Assembly (NCBI RefSeq): GCF_040958095.1
Contig: NC_091195.1
Location: forward strand, 28,251,586-28,315,585
Source: Procambarus clarkii
Lineage: Eukaryota > Arthropoda > Malacostraca > Decapoda > Cambaridae
DNA: 64,000 nt
Direction of reading: 5' to 3'
Positions 45,263 to 55,879 of the stretch are shown one piece after another; position 1 is the first letter of the stretch, and every line of letters begins with the position of its first letter. The position numbers and the translations under genes were made by a program. The notes under the pieces are model-generated. The model saw only the letters and a list, made by a program, of their open reading frames with translations, searched no databases and was not told the DNA's origin.

Positions 45263-47140
45263 CATACAGTCATTGTCCAGTGCAATGCATTTTACTGGGC
45301 ATTGTACTGATTTGTACTGTAATAGGGGAGTCCTGTCTTTTAGGTATTCTTGGGCAGTGCATCTTTTTCTCTGCTCAAACGTCTATTGCCATTTGTATAG
45401 TGAGCAGGTCGCTGGGTTGATGGAATCCCATCTGCATTTTTTTCTTGACAGCAGTATAAAATTGCCTGGCGCGCACACATCTACACTGTCTTTTCATCAT
45501 CTTTCTTCAGTTTCGGTTAAGGTTGCCCGTCCATTTTGTCTTGGTTGTTTCTCGCTCTGCATCTCATAAGATACTATTGTATCTTATCGTTTAGCTTTGG
45601 CAGAGTGGCTATTGCTTGCATTCGGCACTGACACCTCCACGACACTGACACCTCCATTGCACTAGAGGTGTCATGCTCCTGAGCCATCCAGGTCTCTTGG
45701 ACTGGGTTTTAGTCTTTCTCTCCTCACCTTAATTTACAGGGTTCTCTTTGGCTCATGATGTCTCTAAAGGCTGTTTTGGTTGGCTCGCGCCTCTGGCTGT
45801 AGGACTGGGGAGCTTCAGACTGTTCTGAGGCTGGGGTTCTGTCCTTTTGGGCTCTGTGGGGTGGTTTTTAGCAGTTTTCTTCTTTTCTGGTGAAGATTGA
45901 GTCAGCTGGTTTTTTCTTTATTGATTGATGCTTGGTTGGATAGGGTTATCTTGAGGTTATCTTGAGATGATTTCGGGGCTTTAGTGTCCCCACGGCCCGG
46001 TCCTCGACCAGGCCTCCACCCCCAGGAAGCAGCCCGTGACAGCTGACTAACACCCAGGTACCTATTTTATTGCTTGGTAACAGGGGCATAGGGTGAAAGA
46101 AACTCTGCCCATTGTTTCTCGCCGGCGCCTGGGATCGAACCCAGGACCACAGGATCACAAGTCCAGTGTGCTGTCCGCTCGGCCAACCGGCTCCAAGGGT
46201 TGGGGGGGGTTGGGGGGGCATTATTTGTTGTCTGGTGGCAGCTCTTCACTGTTACTTGTGGGTCATTGGGTTTGCCTTGCTGGACTCCTTTTGGTTGTAA
46301 CTGTTTACTTGGTCCCTTATTTCAAGCCTCGCGTTTCTCAGGTCGTCTGCAGTGTCATTAAGTCGTGCCAGCCTACAGTCTACCCTCGTGCTCCTGATGT
46401 TTGCAAATACACTGCTTTGGCCATGGTATTCTCCAACATGTCCTGGGCCGATATTCGTGCTCAGTTTTTTTTTGGCTTTCTAACAGTTCTGGTAGTCCAG
46501 TATTTAGTTAATGTTCCTGGTCCCAGTTGGTTTTCTGTTGCTGAGAGTGGTGTCTCCTGGTCTGGTTTCACTTGCTAGTGCCTGCCACTTCTCATTCCTG
46601 GTAAATCCCATTCTCATTCTCTGTGGTTAATTAGCTTCAGGGAGACACCATGGGGGATCTCCCAGAAACCCAGCGTTGAATGTGAGGAAATGCCTCTTTC
46701 TGGTAGAATTCTGTTGACTCTCCGATTGTCCTCCTTCCCTTCCAGGTTGATTGGTTCATTGATGCATTGTTCAGCAGCCCCAGAACTGATGATGGTGTTC
46801 AATTGTTCACCTAGTGGTGGCAATTGGAACTAACGAGTTTCAATCTTATCGGTGAATCCTTTATTCCATGTGAATCATTTGTGGAGTTCTTTGGGGATTT
46901 CCGAGGCTTGGATTTCTGTGAACCTGCCAGTTCTCTGTAAAGCTTCACCAACTGCATACTTTCCCACTGGGGTGGGGATATTGTCTGCACTCCCAGTGCC
47001 TCTATATGGGAGCCAGGTCATGGCTCTGGTCCCTGGTAGGCCAATCAGAGCTTCCGCAACTGATATGACCTTTAAGCATGAAGCCATCTTGGTAAGATGG
47101 CTTCAATGAGCCACCGGGGCTCTACCAGGAAGAGGCATTT
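45263..47140 (+). mobile_element. DIRS-like element, recombinase end fragment
   Basis: The + strand has YCHLYSEQVAGLMESHL (45380-45440), paralogous to the segment at 59210-59255. At about 46320-46600 is a tyrosine-recombinase-type end: SQVVCSVIKSCQPTVYPRAP, MVFSNMSWADIRAQ and VQYLVNVPG. The 3' part has CCCAGCGTTGAATGTGAGG (about 46670) and the inverted partner near 47126. A reversed SINE-2 sits at 45945-46194. Decayed. Confidence 0.6.
45945..46194 (-). mobile_element. SINE-2 in DIRS-like element
   Basis: Complete reverse SINE-2, from the ATAACC-type tail (left) to the GGAGCCGGTTGGCCGAGCGG head (right). Confidence 0.85.
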
Positions 47141-47239
47141 CATTACATTAAAATGATTAAACTAAAAACTCGGCCCGGGTGGGTAAGTGGGTAACTACCA
47201 CATCAACACTAAGACCATAAGAACAAAGGTAACTGCAGA

Positions 47240-47500
47240 AGACCTATTGGCCCATACGTGGCAGCTCCTATTGGCCCATACGTGGCAGCTCCTATTGGCC
47301 CATACGAGGCAGCTCCTATTGGCCCATACGAGGCAGCTCCTATTGGCCCATACGAGGCAGCTCCTATTGGCCCATACGAGGCAGCTCCTATTGGCCCATA
47401 TGTGGCAGCTCCTATTGGCCCATATGTGGCAGCTCCTATTGGCCCATACGAGGCAGCTCCTATTGGCCCATATGTGGCAGCTCCTATTGGCCCATATGAA
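47240..47500. repeat. 24-bp minisatellite, about 11 copies, in LINE 3' UTR
   Basis: The unit is CCTATTGGCCCATACG plus TGGCAGCT, with GAGG and TGTGG variants. A single copy in normal LINE context stands at about 47535-47562, so the array grew from the LINE 3' UTR. Confidence 0.93.
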
Positions 47501-47565
47501 CATAAGAACATAAGAACAAAGGTAACTGCAGAAGGCCTATTGGCCCATACGAGGCAGCTCCTATT

Positions 47566-50502
47566 CTATAACCACCCAATCCCACTCATATACTTGTCCA
47601 ACCCGTGCTTGAAACAATCGAGGGACCCCACCTCCACAATGTTACGCGGCAATTGGTTCCACAAATCAACAACCCTGTTACTGAACCAGTATTTACCCAA
47701 GTCTTTCCTAAATCTAAACTTATCCAATTTATATCCATTGTTTCGTGTTCTGTCCTGTGTTGATACTTTTAATACCCTATTAATATCCCCCCGGTTATGT
47801 CCATTCATCCACTTGTAAACCTCTATCATGTCACCCCTAACTCTTCGCCTTTCCAGTGAATGCAACTTAAGCTTTGTTAATCTTTCTTCATATGAAAGAT
47901 TTCTAATTTGGGGAATTAACTTAGTCATCCTACGCTGGACACGTTCAAGTGAATTTATATCCATTCTATAATATGGCGACCAAAACTGAACTGCATAATC
48001 TAAATGGGGCCTAACTAGAGCAAGATATAGCTTGAGAACCACACCAGGTGTCTTGTTACTAACGCTGCGATTAATAAATCCAAGTGTCCGATTTGCCTTA
48101 TTACGAACATTTATGCATTGATCCTTTTGTTTTAAATTCTTACTAATCATAACTCCCAGATCCCTTTCGCAATCCGACTTCGCAATCACAACACCATCTA
48201 GCTCGTATCTTGTAACTCTATCATCATTACCTAACCTCAGAACTTTACATTTATCAGCATTAAACTGCATCTGCCAATCCTTTGACCATTTCAAAACCCT
48301 ATCTAGATCAACTTGAAGTGATAGTGAGTCCTCCTCCGAATTAATTTCCCTACCGATTTTCATATCATCGGCAAATTTGCAAATGTTGCTACTCAAACCT
48401 GAATCTAAATCATTTATATATATTATAAACAACAGAGGTCCCAGGACAGAGCCTTGAGGCACTCCACTTACAACATTTTCCCACTCTGACTTGATTCCAT
48501 TTATACTAACTCTCTGTTTCCTTTGGTATAGCCATGCCCTAATCCAGCTTAATATAGCACCCCCAATACCATGAGACTCTATTTTTTTAATCAGTCTTTC
48601 ATGTGGCACTGTATCAAAAGCTTTGCTAAAGTCAAGGTAAACAACATCGCAATCCTTACCACTATCAACTGCCTCAACAATGCTAGAATAAAAAGATAAC
48701 AAATTTGTTAAACATGAACGGCCATTTATAAAACCATGTTGCGACTCAATTATTAATTTATGTTTTTCAAGATGAAGACGAATTTTATTTGCTATTATAG
48801 ATTCGAGTAACTTTCCCACAATAGACGTTAGGCTAATTGGTCGATAGTTAGACGCAAGTGATCTATCTCCTTTCTTAAAAACTGGTATCACATTAGCAAC
48901 TTTCCAAAACTCTGGCACTCTGCCTGACTCTATTGATTTATTAAATATGGTTGACAGTGGGTCACAAAGCTCCTCTTTGCATTCTTTAAGCACCCTAGCA
49001 AACACTTCATCCGGCCCTGGGGATTTGTTTGGTTTGAGTTTTACTATTTGTTTAAGAACATCCTCCCTGGTAACTGCTAAACTCGTCAACCTGTCCTCGT
49101 CCCCACCCACATAGACTTGTTCGGCTGAAGGCATATTGTTAAGTTCCTCTTTAGTAAATACAGATACAAAATATTTATTAAAAATACTACTCATCTCTTC
49201 ATCACTATCTGTTATTTGACCTGTCTCAGTTTTTAATGGACCTATCCTTTCCCTAGTCTTAGTACGATATAACTGAAAAAACCCTTTAGGATTTGTCTTT
49301 GCTTGCCCTGCTATGCGAACTTCATAGTTTCTTTTTGCTTTCCTTATCTCTTTTTTAACATTTCTAACCAGTTGTACGAATTCCTGTTCTAAAGTGACCT
49401 CCCCATTTTTAATCCTTTTGTACCAAGCTCTCTTTTTACCTATAAGGTTCTTCAAATTCTTTGTTATCCACTTTGGGTCATTAGTATACGATCTATTCAA
49501 TTTGTATGGTATACTACGTTCCTGTGCTTTGTTTAGAATATTCTTAAATAAGTTATATATTGAATCCACATCGAAATCCCCATTTAAGTCACCTATCGCT
49601 GGGTTCATGTCTCGCTCCAAGACCGGCCCACACCCCATACCCAAGCCTTTCCAATCAATTTGACCCAAAAAATTTCTTAGGCTATTAAAATCAGCTTTTC
49701 GAAAATCTGGCACTTTAACAGAATTTTCTCCTACTGGTCTATTCCATTCTATGCTAAATCTGATTTCTTTGTGATCACTGCTCCCTAGCTCACTCCCTAT
49801 TTCGATGTCATTAATTTGCGTTTCCCTGTTAGTTAACACTAAATCTAAAATATTATTTTCCCGTGTTGGTTCCTTAATGTGTTGCGTAAGAAAGCAATCG
49901 TCAATTAATTCTAGAAAATCTTCTGCTTCACTATTCCCTGTTTTGTTCAACCAGTTTATTCCGCTAAAATTAAAGTCACCCATGACATAAATACTGTTAG
50001 ATCTAGATGCTCTAGATATTTCATCCCATAGATGCTTTGCTTCCATTCTGTCTAAATTTGGTGGCCTATATATTACTCCTATTATAATATTATTAGCTTT
50101 TTCGTTTAATTCAATCCAAATAGTTTCTGTGTGTGGCTCTGTTTTGATTCCCTCTTTGAGACTACATTTCAAATTGTCCCTAACATATATGGCTACTCCA
50201 CCTCCTCGTCTAATATATCTATCTGTGTGAAATAGTTTAAATCCATATATTTGATATTCAGCTAATAGTTCTCTATTTTCTACATTCATCCACGTTTCGG
50301 TAAGTGCAATAATATCTATTTTTTCTGTGCAGACAAGAGCATTTAATTCGTTAATTTTATTTCTTAGACTTCTACTGTTAGTGTAATATACCCTAAGTGA
50401 ATTGTTATTTTGCGGACCTTCTCTTTCCCTGATCGTTTTGCCAATTCCTTTCTCCCACAAACACATACTTTTATTACCTCCTTCCTCCAAATCAATTCCC
50501 AT
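47566..50502 (-). CDS. CR1-like LINE ORF2: endonuclease and reverse transcriptase
   Basis: The ATG at 50502 gives 978 codons to the stop at 47566; the frame is open a little further up to 50535 without an ATG. The apurinic-type endonuclease comes first: YYTNSRSLRNKINEL, ALTETWMN, IGVIYRPPN, VMGDFNFSGINW and GSSDHKEI carry the expected Asn, Glu, Asp-Asn and Asp-His residues. The RT follows: NYRPISLTSIVGKLLE, VVYLDFSKAFDTVPHE, SGVPQGSVLGPLLFIIYIN and catalytic FADD (about 48360-48374). The thumb and C-terminus end with VVDLWNQLPRNIVE. No RNase H. Length and order fit CR1-group ORF2. The start lies 11 bases after the ORF1 stop, so reinitiation is plausible. Confidence 0.88.
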   Translation of the reverse strand: MGIDLEEGGNKSMCLWEKGIGKTIREREGPQNNNSLRVYYTNSRSLRNKINELNALVCTEKIDIIALTETWMNVENRELLAEYQIYGFKLFHTDRYIRRGGGVAIYVRDNLKCSLKEGIKTEPHTETIWIELNEKANNIIIGVIYRPPNLDRMEAKHLWDEISRASRSNSIYVMGDFNFSGINWLNKTGNSEAEDFLELIDDCFLTQHIKEPTRENNILDLVLTNRETQINDIEIGSELGSSDHKEIRFSIEWNRPVGENSVKVPDFRKADFNSLRNFLGQIDWKGLGMGCGPVLERDMNPAIGDLNGDFDVDSIYNLFKNILNKAQERSIPYKLNRSYTNDPKWITKNLKNLIGKKRAWYKRIKNGEVTLEQEFVQLVRNVKKEIRKAKRNYEVRIAGQAKTNPKGFFQLYRTKTRERIGPLKTETGQITDSDEEMSSIFNKYFVSVFTKEELNNMPSAEQVYVGGDEDRLTSLAVTREDVLKQIVKLKPNKSPGPDEVFARVLKECKEELCDPLSTIFNKSIESGRVPEFWKVANVIPVFKKGDRSLASNYRPISLTSIVGKLLESIIANKIRLHLEKHKLIIESQHGFINGRSCLTNLLSFYSSIVEAVDSGKDCDVVYLDFSKAFDTVPHERLIKKIESHGIGGAILSWIRAWLYQRKQRVSINGIKSEWENVVSGVPQGSVLGPLLFIIYINDLDSGLSSNICKFADDMKIGREINSEEDSLSLQVDLDRVLKWSKDWQMQFNADKCKVLRLGNDDRVTRYELDGVVIAKSDCERDLGVMISKNLKQKDQCINVRNKANRTLGFINRSVSNKTPGVVLKLYLALVRPHLDYAVQFWSPYYRMDINSLERVQRRMTKLIPQIRNLSYEERLTKLKLHSLERRRVRGDMIEVYKWMNGHNRGDINRVLKVSTQDRTRNNGYKLDKFRFRKDLGKYWFSNRVVDLWNQLPRNIVEVGSLDCFKHGLDKYMSGIGWL

Positions 50503-50513
50503 ACCTCTATCTA

Positions 50514-51365
50514 CTAACAGTTTAAACCCAAACAAACACCTCTAACCACTTCTTCTAGCGAGTTCGCAACAGCAACAACCCCAGCTCTCGATAGATGCAC
50601 CCCATCACGAGCATACATTTCATTTCTTCCATAGAAGTGTTCCCAGTTGTCTATGAAAGATATTGCATTTGATTTGCAATATCTTTCCAGCCGGCAATTG
50701 ACACCAAGTGCCCTCGATATCCATTCATTTCCCACTCCCTTTCTTGGAAGAATGCCACATATGATCGGGATTCCTCCCTTGCTCCTAACTAACTCTATGG
50801 CTGTTTTATACCTCTGAATCAGTTCCTCACTCCTGACTCGACCAACATCATTTCCTCCCACGCTAATGCAAATAATGGGATTGTTCCCATTACCAGCCAT
50901 AATATCATTCATGTTGTTTATAATATCACCAATGCCAGCTCCGGGATAGCAAACCCTTAACCTGTTCCCCCTATCTCTAGCACAAAACGTTCTATCCAAA
51001 TACCTTATCTGGGAATCTCCCACAACTAATGTTTGCTTAGGTACTTCCTTTACTTTCTGAGGGGCCTGCGCTTCCTTTCTCTTCGTTGCTTTCCCTTTTG
51101 CGCGATCCACAGTCTCTCCACAGCACTCGTCCTCCAAAACGTCAAATGAATTTGAAGTTGCTATGGCGTTTGAAGGCGGCTTTATCAAAGTCTTCTTAAG
51201 GCCCCTGTCTTTCGCAACTCTCCAAGACGAGGTCCCTTTACTGCTGGTCTCCTCCTTCGTTACTTCTCGTTGTTTTTTAAGCTGACGCACCTCCTCCCGC
51301 AGAGAGTCCAACTCTGTCCTCAGGGCTCCCACTAGAGTCACCAGGTCCTTCACTACAACTTCCAT
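50514..51365 (-). CDS. CR1-like LINE ORF1 with SGNH-type esterase domain
   Basis: The ATG at 51365 gives 283 codons to TAG at 50514. The N-terminus has a short heptad-like coiled coil (LVGALRTELDSLREEVRQLK), then a basic linker. The C-terminal half is an SGNH/GDSL hydrolase: VVGDSQIRYLD (block I Ser), ICISVGGNDVGR (block III GGND) and YARDGVHLSRAG (block V Asp-x-x-His). An esterase ORF1 is a known feature of CR1-group LINEs and may help membrane or RNP steps; its exact role is not settled. All catalytic residues are present. Confidence 0.85.
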   Translation of the reverse strand: MEVVVKDLVTLVGALRTELDSLREEVRQLKKQREVTKEETSSKGTSSWRVAKDRGLKKTLIKPPSNAIATSNSFDVLEDECCGETVDRAKGKATKRKEAQAPQKVKEVPKQTLVVGDSQIRYLDRTFCARDRGNRLRVCYPGAGIGDIINNMNDIMAGNGNNPIICISVGGNDVGRVRSEELIQRYKTAIELVRSKGGIPIICGILPRKGVGNEWISRALGVNCRLERYCKSNAISFIDNWEHFYGRNEMYARDGVHLSRAGVVAVANSLEEVVRGVCLGLNC

Positions 51366-51437
51366 ATTGCTATGATAATATAACAACACTCAGGAGCTCC
51401 GGTTAACACAACCTCTCACTGTGACTTCACCTGACCG

Positions 51438-51768
51438 ACTGTGGCAGCTCCTATTGGCCCATACGTGGCAGCTCCTATTGGCCCATACGTGGCAGCTCCT
51501 ATTGGTCCATACGTGGCAGCTCCTATTGGCCCATACGTGGCAGCTCCTATTGGCCCATACGTGGCAGCTCCTATTGGCCCATACGTGGCAGCTCCTATTG
51601 GCCCATACGTGGCAGCTCCTATTGGCCCATACGTGGCAGCTCCTATTGGCCCATACGTGGCAGCTCCTATTGGCCCATACGTGGCAGCTCCTATTGGTCC
51701 ATACGTGGCAGCTCCTATTGGCCCATACGTGGCAGCTCCTATTGGCCCATACGTGGCAGCTCCTATTT
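51438..51768. repeat. 24-bp minisatellite, about 14 copies
   Basis: Near-identical CCTATTGGCCCATACGTGG units, more uniform than the array at 47240. It runs straight into the 3' UTR of the older LINE copy (TATTTATAACCACCC). Confidence 0.93.
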
Positions 51769-52274
51769 ATAACCACCCAATCCCACTCATATACATGTCC
51801 AACCCGCGCTTGAAACAATCCAGGGACCCCACCTCCACCACTTTACGTGGTAATTGGTTCTACAAATCTACAACCCTGTTACCGAACCAGTATTTATCCA
51901 AGTCTTTCCTAAATCTAAACTTATCCAATTTATATCCATTGTTTCGTGTTTTGTCTTGGGTTGATACTTTTAATACCCTATTAATATCCCCTTTATTATG
52001 TCCATTCATCCACTTGTAAACCTCTATCATGTTACCCCCAACTCTTCGCCTTTCCAGTGAATGCATTATAAGTTTTGTTAATCTTTCTTCATATGAAAGA
52101 TTTCTAATTTTGGGAATTAACTTTGTCATCCTACACTGGACACGTTTAAGTGAATTTATATCCATTCTATAGTACGGCGACCAAAACTGAACTGCATAAT
52201 CTAAATGGGGCCTAACCAGAGCAAGATATAGCTGAAGAACAACACCAGGTGTCTTGTTACTAATGCTTCGATTA
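51769..52274 (-). mobile_element. Older CR1-like LINE copy, 3' part
   Basis: Same family and orientation as 47187-51437: MDINSLKRVQCRMTKL and LERRRVGGNMIEVYKWMNG, with a stop after VVDL. It ends abruptly at GATTAA (52269-52274), where the intact copy continues TAAATCC. Confidence 0.85.
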
Positions 52275-53030
52275 ACCCTTTAACTGCGCGGCCTATAAAT
52301 ATGACACCCCCTCAGTGCGCAAGAAATAATTTCTCGGGAAAAAATTATTTTTTGTTCTGAAAGTGTCAAAAACCCCTCCCTGTATATGGGTATAGCAACG
52401 GAATTTCAAAATTGTACTTACTTTGGCTGCTATGGGGTCCATATGGTGGCGCGTGACATCGTCATTCCCCGTGCGCCCGTGACATAAGCTCCCGGGGCTG
52501 GTGGGGTGCCTGGGGCGGGGCGCACGAGTTGCCTCGAATATATTTTTGTTCATTTTTTGCACACAGTTCCAAATACATTTTATTTGTTTTTACGTGCTAA
52601 TCCTATGTATAATGAACATGTACACTACATTAGTAAAATATCCGTACTGTCCGAGGACACTGTGTTACGTGCATGATACTTGTGTACACATAAGTTGCAC
52701 ATATTTACCATGTATCATGCTAATTTATGTATATATACAATCTATTTACAGACTATACACTGTCACACACTATATACATTCACCATCAACACATTCAGAA
52801 CACTGCGAGTGTGAGCAGCCACACCCAGCCAGCCCTCCCTCACTCCTCCAACATTGCCCCTCCCATCATACAGTTATTCACACCAATGTTTCATGTTCAT
52901 TTATGTATATTTACAACATATGTACACACTATACACTGTCACACACTATATACATTCACCATCAACACCTTCAGAACATCGCGAGTGTGAGCAGCCACAC
53001 CCAGACAGCCCTCCCTCACTCCAACCTGTG
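52275..53030. mobile_element. piggyBac-like terminus and internal repeat
   Basis: CCCTTTAACTGCGCGG starts directly after TTAA (52271-52274), as piggyBac-type elements do. The host LINE at this point has a TTAA in the intact paralogue. The far end is not in view. The 52705-53028 part is a tandem pair of about 185 bp (AACACATTCAGAACACTGCG / AACACCTTCAGAACATCGCG), possibly part of the same element. Confidence 0.45.
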
Positions 53031-53684
53031 GTACATGTGGGTTTAGTGGCCCATGGTGATTTATGTTGTGGGTTTAGTGGCCCATGGTGATTTATGTTGT
53101 GGGTTTAGTGGCCCATGGTGATTTATGTTGTGGGTTTAGTGGCCCATGGTGATTTATGTTGTGGGTTTAGTGGCCCATGGTGAATTATGTTGTGGGTTTA
53201 GTGGCCCATGGTGATTTATGTTGTGGGTTTAGTGGCCCATGATGATTTATGTTGTGGGTTTAGTGGCCCATGGTGATTTATGTTGTGGGTTTAGTGGCCA
53301 TGGTGATTTATGTTGTGGATTTAGTGGCCCATGGTGAATTATGTTGTGGGTTTAGTGGCCCATGGTGATTTATGTTGTGGGTTTAGTGGCCCATGGTGAT
53401 TTATGTTGTGGGTTTAGTGGCCCATGGTGATTTATGTTGTGGGTTTAGTGGCCCATCGTGGTTTATGTTGTGGGTTTAGTGGCCCATGGTGATTTATGTT
53501 GTGGATTTAGTGGCCCATGGTGAATTATGTTGTGGGTTTAGTGGCCCATGGTGATTTATGTTGTGGGTTTAGTGGCCCATGGTGATTTATGTTGTGGGTT
53601 TAGTGGCCCATGGTGATTTATGTTGTGGGTTTAGTGGCCCATGGTGATTTATGTTGTGGGTTTAGTGGCCCATGGTGATTTCAC
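53031..53684. repeat. 31-bp minisatellite, about 21 copies
   Basis: Units contain GTTTAGTGGCCCATGGTGAT and TTATGTTGTGG. It ends about 150 bp before the first visible ARMC8 exon. Confidence 0.95.
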
Positions 53685-53836
53685 TATCTATTTGGTGCAA
53701 CTTAAAGTTCTGAAGATAATGTTTTAGCTTAGTTAATGGAGGGTGTGTGGTTTCTTTTTGTTCTGCTCTGTACATTCTTCAAATCACAGTTGTGTAGGAA
53801 TTTCTAGATCAATAATGTTGTTTGTTTACATTGCAG

Positions 53837-53910
53837 GATGTGGAACACAATAGAGCTTACATTGACCAGTTGTATTCCAATGACTCCCAGAAATGCTTCC
53901 AAGCAGTCAG
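53837..53910 (+). CDS. ARMC8: ARMC8 orthologue, first visible exon
   Basis: Acceptor TTTACATTGCAG before 53837, donor GTAAGA at 53911, 74 bp, ends in phase 2. The product (NRAYIDQLYSNDSQKCFQAV) matches the N-terminal region of ARMC8, where YVDRLF-DPDPQKVLQGV is expected. ARMC8 is an armadillo-repeat scaffold of the CTLH (GID) ubiquitin ligase complex. The exon with the initiator Met must lie upstream and was not found. Confidence 0.8.
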
Positions 53911-54064
53911 GTAAGATAATAACTTTATTTATTTTAAATATTTTTCAACATTGAGTTAATAAAGACATACATATTTGATAATTCCTATTATCAAGAGCAC
54001 TGTGTGTATAAATGTATTTATGTTTAGAGAAATATCATAATCTTTATCCTGGGTTCCATTGCAG

Positions 54065-54279
54065 TGAACTCAAATTTGCTGTGATCGGAAGTGTACGTGA
54101 GAAGGGGTCCATTATTGAGCAAGGAGTGGTGGTAAGACTTCTACAGATCATCCGAGCGCCGGAATTAGACAACTTGCTTAAGACTGAGGTTGTAACAGTT
54201 CTGAATTCACTTGCTAAGGGTCTGCCTGAGCATGCAGTGTCCCTCGTACAGGCCGGACTGTTGCCGGCACTCTGGGAAC
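54065..54279 (+). CDS. ARMC8: ARMC8 orthologue, second visible exon
   Basis: Acceptor TTCCATTGCAG before 54065, donor GTAAGT at 54280. The first base completes AG|T (Ser) from the previous exon, and the exon ends in phase 1. It codes one to two armadillo repeats: ELKFAVIGSVREKGSIIEQG, VVRLLQIIRAPELDN, LLKTEVVTVLNSLAKGLPEH and LVQAGLLPALW. Order and spacing match ARMC8 (NAVIGN, VPRLLYLL, LKTECAVVLGSLA, IIPAL). Confidence 0.88.
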
Positions 54280-54915
54280 GTAAGTTGTCTTGATTGCCTA
54301 CGAATTGGATTTCTGTTCGTATTTCATTCGACGGCAGTGCTAGAAATATGTCAGATTTTCTGGTGTAGAAGAGTAGAAGATGCACTTAATTTACAAGGAT
54401 ATTTTAGGGATTTTTTTTTTGTCTTTTAGTATGTTACAATATAGTGAACATTTATTGAAAGGGATTTTCAAATGGTTTTGTAAGCTAAAATATACAATTT
54501 TGTGTTTGCAAATACATTACATATTTGGTTTTGTAGGGTAAAATATATGATTTTGTGCATATAAATACTATACATTATATATTTGGTTGCTAATGGACCA
54601 AAAATGTTTGTTCTGTCCACTTGAAAATATGGTAAATTGATGACATAATTATCCTTTGTTATGAATTATCATATAGAGCTGTTAAATGTGTTTTTACAAA
54701 TAGAGCAGAGCAGTTTGAACCTTAAATTATTGCTGTATTGTTTACTGCGCCACGTAACCAGCTGTGACATGGGAAGAAGTACGTATGAAGCGAAACTTCT
54801 AAATGGTAATAGGAATGAAGAAATAAATTAATTTTATTTCTATCAAAATTATAGGAATCGGGAAGCCTGTGAAATGGTAAATAAAAGCAAAGCAACAAAA
54901 TCATTAGAGGATGGG
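54280..54915. other. Start of the 7.1 kb ARMC8 intron
   Basis: AT-rich intron. No repeat family recognised; a G(16) run follows at 54916-54932. Confidence 0.5.
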
Positions 54916-55109
54916 GGGGGGGGGGGGGGGGGAGTGAAGGACAAAGGGATAGGGCTGGATATGTAGTTGTGTGGATAAGTAGTCGAATCCCCTCCCCTCC
55001 CCCTCCTCAGGCACAAAAAATAATAATTTTATGTATAAAAGTCCATAACGATACATTATTGTTTCACTAGATACTTTAAACAAAACACCACAGGATACTG
55101 GTAATAGAT

Positions 55110-55835
55110 CAGCAATAAATATGGGTACTCACCAAGTGTCCAGATGTTTCTCCACATATGATCTTGGAATGATGTATAGGTGGGTAGTAGTAGTAGGAGG
55201 CATCCTTCAATCTCGGGAGACTATGGAGTTGCGCTCTGGTTGCTTTCCAGGGTGCAAAGCCTGGGTAAGTCGATATGGAGGAGAAGCTGTTACCCATGCA
55301 ACAGGTCCCCCCCCTTCTCCACGTTGCTGAAATTATCCAAATGAAAGGCAAATGCCAATACACATGGTTCCAGCACCGTCGCAGGAGCTGCCAGAACAAG
55401 GTCGAAGTCAACAACGAACTTCCTTAGGGGCTCCAACTCCGAATTTTTCCTCGCGATTGACTCCTGAAGCCTTTCCCAAAAGAGAGGGGTACAGTATAGC
55501 TGCAAGGCAGCGGAGGTTTAAAATTAGGGTTTTCCTTCCCCTAGATGAGTTGCCTTCCCAGGCTAACAAAGTCCCATCTACCCGGAGCAGCTGGGTTTAA
55601 GGCGCCAGAAGCATGCCCTCGCTCCTTCTCCTGTCAGTAAAAGCAGTTCCGCTGGATTTAAAGACTAAGCCACCCGTGCAGGCCAGGAGTTGGACTTGGT
55701 TGTCAGAGGCTATTTGAGATACACGCCGTACGGGAGCTTTTTTTTATAGGTAATGGGAGCTCCTCCCCCATTACCACCCCGTGGCTATGACAACCCCTTG
55801 GAACTTGGTGATACTTTGATAGATGAGTATGGTGG
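55110..55835. repeat. Unclassified GC-rich intronic block
   Basis: Contains CATCCTTCAATCTCGGGAGA, GCTCTGGTTGCTTTCCAGGG and ACTAAGCCACCCGTGCAGGC. It differs in composition from the AT-rich flanks and has no long frame, so it is probably a dispersed element. No ends were found. Confidence 0.35.
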
Positions 55836-55879
55836 TGTTAACTGAGGACTGAGGCCGAGATGTTGACGCCTAGATTGAC

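Larger units (their letters stand above)
47187..51437 (-). mobile_element. CR1-like LINE, both ORFs open
   Basis: Minus-strand order: short 5' leader (51437-51366), ORF1 (SGNH esterase), ORF2 (endonuclease plus RT), then a short 3' UTR that ends in ATAAGAACATAAGAACA-type repeats and an expanded 24-bp array. Neither ORF has a stop or frameshift, so it is a candidate for a recently active element. The right end touches a second 24-bp array (51438-51768) that belongs to an older copy. Confidence 0.8.

Noticed and set aside
51441..52019. 192-codon AAPIGPYV repeat protein (and the same at 47258)
   Set aside because: 24-bp LINE-derived minisatellite read in frame; antisense to the LINE.
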